Assembly (NCBI RefSeq): GCF_963667555.1
Contig: NZ_OY763421.1
Span: forward strand, 699,562-763,561
Source of the DNA: an uncultured Methanolobus sp.
GTDB taxonomy: Archaea; Halobacteriota; Methanosarcinia; Methanosarcinales; Methanosarcinaceae
DNA: 64,000 nucleotides
Direction: 5' to 3'
Part shown: positions 62,922-64,000 of the stretch, one piece after another
Numbering within the stretch: position 1 is the first letter of the stretch
Layout: each line of letters starts with the position of its first letter
The notes under the pieces: generated by a model
What the model saw: only the letters and a program-made list of their open reading frames with translations
Database searches by the model: none
What the model was told of the DNA's origin: nothing
Translations under genes and position numbers: made by a program

Positions 62922-63281
62922 ATGAAAAGTATATTGGTTGTTGAAGACAGTAGAATAAACATGGAACTGATTATGTGTCTTTTAAATCAAAAGAAATGCA
63001 AGATTGTGAAGGCAGTAAATGGGGAAGAAGCTTTAAAATTGGTCAAGATAAATAATTTTACTCTTATATTGCTAGATATATGTCTGCCAGGGATAGATGG
63101 ATATGATGTTCTCAAAATACTCAAAAAAGACATGAAGACAAAAGATATTCATGTAATAGCTATTACAGCAGACGCAATGTTGGGAACTAAGGAAAAATGT
63201 CTGAATGCAGGATGTGATTCATATGTCACAAAGCCCTATGACATACATGAACTCAGCAAATTGATTGCTACATTTTGTTAG
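62922..63281 (+). CDS. Stand-alone response-regulator receiver protein
   Basis: This 119-residue CheY-like domain has the acidic pair VVEDS (about 7-8), the phospho-acceptor Asp in LILLDICLPGIDGYD (about 52), the switch Thr in VIAITADAM (about 82) and the Lys in YVTKPYD (about 104). It has no output domain, so it works by binding other proteins. It could be a phosphate relay for hybrid kinases like the one at 12152-13627. It is monocistronic. Confidence 0.92.
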   Translation: MKSILVVEDSRINMELIMCLLNQKKCKIVKAVNGEEALKLVKINNFTLILLDICLPGIDGYDVLKILKKDMKTKDIHVIAITADAMLGTKEKCLNAGCDSYVTKPYDIHELSKLIATFC

Positions 63282-63847
63282 ACAATACAGATTATATTCT
63301 AATTGGTACTGCTACTCTCTTTATGCTTCTAAAAGTCAGAACTTGGAGACAATCTGATAGGAGATCTTGAAAATATCGTTGTACAACTGATTTAAGTAGA
63401 AGCAGGTTGTATTAATATATGCACATGTGAAACATGTGATATATAAACGAAGGGTGGGGTTACCGCATTATGCGAAGGTTTTCAGCATAGTGTATAGTAG
63501 GGAACTGGCACATGCAGTAGGATTTAGACAATATCCTATTTTATGTGTTGGTTTCATTTTTGTATATTGAATACTTAACCTTTTCTAAAGAATCTTAGTA
63601 ATATTTATGAAATTCATCAGTCATTCAGAATAAATCATCATTATTAAAGCAGACATGCATTTCGTTTTTACACATACGAACATGTTTATATAGTATCCGA
63701 ACATAATAAGATTGCTTTTAGAGGCTTAAACTACTTTGATAATTATAGGTCTAGATGGTATTACCTTAACTGTATTTACTGTTTTTTCGTATCTTTAACC
63801 AAATTGTTGTATTCTTTTTAAGCTAATACTTAAAGGACGTGAAATAT
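63282..63847 (+). other. Long non-coding stretch with candidate small RNA and TRAM-gene leader
   Basis: This stretch of 566 bases has no ORF. It contains a perfect CACATGT-GAA-ACATGTG inverted repeat (63422-63438) right before a TATA box GATATATAAAC (63438-63448). About 75 bases after the TATA box lies a TAGGAT/ATCCTA hairpin (63518-63538) followed by T-rich sequence, which could make a short RNA. A second TATA box (GTTTATATAG, about 63694-63703) would start the TRAM mRNA near 63725, leaving a leader of about 120 nt. Confidence 0.45.
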
Positions 63848-64000
63848 TTGTTTAATAACATGCAGTCAAATGCTCCAGTAGAAGCTGGAGAAAGCTATGA
63901 AGTAACTATTGAAGATATTGCAAGAGAAGGCGACGGAATCGCAAGAGTAAGTGGATTTGTTGTTTTTGTACCAGAAACAAAAGTCGGTGATGAAGTTACA
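63848..64000 (+). CDS. TRAM-domain RNA-binding protein, 5' part
   Basis: The first about 51 codons of a small TRAM protein run off the right edge: [20 protein letters not shown], then [30 protein letters not shown]. In methanogens these proteins of about 70 residues act as cold-responsive RNA chaperones. I use the TTG at 63848 because homologues I recall begin with MF; an ATG at 63860 is the alternative. AAAGGA lies upstream. The long, T-rich leader is consistent with temperature-dependent control. Confidence 0.85.
   Translation, partial: MFNNMQSNAPVEAGESYEVTIEDIAREGDGIARVSGFVVFVPETKVGDEVT

Overview
The window is about 64 kb of a methanogenic archaeon of the order Methanosarcinales. Markers are methenyl-tetrahydromethanopterin cyclohydrolase (mch), the archaeal CobY/CobZ corrinoid enzymes, tetrahydromethanopterin-pathway MptE, archaeal Trm1 and Taw2, FEN-1, an Sm-like protein, TATA-box promoters and a TRAM protein. 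A CobD with a cysteine-rich metal-centre tail, which I know from Methanosarcina mazei, and a MsvR-like regulator point to the family Methanosarcinaceae. A Methanolobus- or Methanococcoides-like genus is my inference and has not been tested.

Layout. 1-3.4 kb: a K+ channel with a second RCK subunit and a site-2 protease. 3.8-6.6 kb: ftsZ and a dihydropteroate-synthase-like gene. 7-11.8 kb: a three-gene operon of a membrane-anchored winged-helix regulator, an exported beta-sandwich protein and a 1128-residue exported HEAT-repeat protein made of two homologous halves. 12.1-15.9 kb: a response-regulator/PAS/kinase hybrid, mch and a DUF2124 gene. 16.2-22.9 kb: tRNA modification (taw2, trm1), a redox-type V4R regulator and several conserved archaeal proteins. 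23-29.3 kb: a compact cobamide nucleotide-loop cluster (cobD paralogue, cobD, cbiB, cobZ, cobS, cobY). 30.5-35 kb: an accessory region with toxin-antitoxin genes, a truncated Rhs toxin tip with a candidate immunity gene, a broken PIN toxin and a decayed toxin fragment. 35-48.8 kb: housekeeping genes (ileS, mptE, MTI phosphorylase, a DUF5814-type helicase, SmAP, tRNA-Glu, DEAD-box helicase, lrgAB). 48.8-53.6 kb: a second accessory region with four paralogous small membrane proteins, two tiny zinc-ribbon genes behind a structured leader, a membrane-tethered PD-(D/E)XK protein and microproteins. 53.8-64 kb: ppsA, fen, a hydrolase, hcp divergent from a CDGSH protein, a SpoT-like HD protein, a lone receiver protein and the start of a TRAM gene.

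A dispersed element of about 270-320 bp occurs four times (6635, 15950, 50761, 56298). It carries GGCTCTGTAGAAATC-type termini and several small GAA/TTC-loop hairpins, encodes no protein, and looks like a MITE.

The points most worth a second look are: a cobD paralogue that has lost the PLP lysine yet keeps the metal-binding tail; a three-way-junction RNA leader with a competing pairing ahead of two tiny zinc-ribbon genes; the regulator/HEAT surface operon; the archaeal Rhs toxin/immunity pair; and a TTCG-N8-CGAA operator at the promoter of the V4R regulator. All functional calls rest on reading the sequence; no database search was run.
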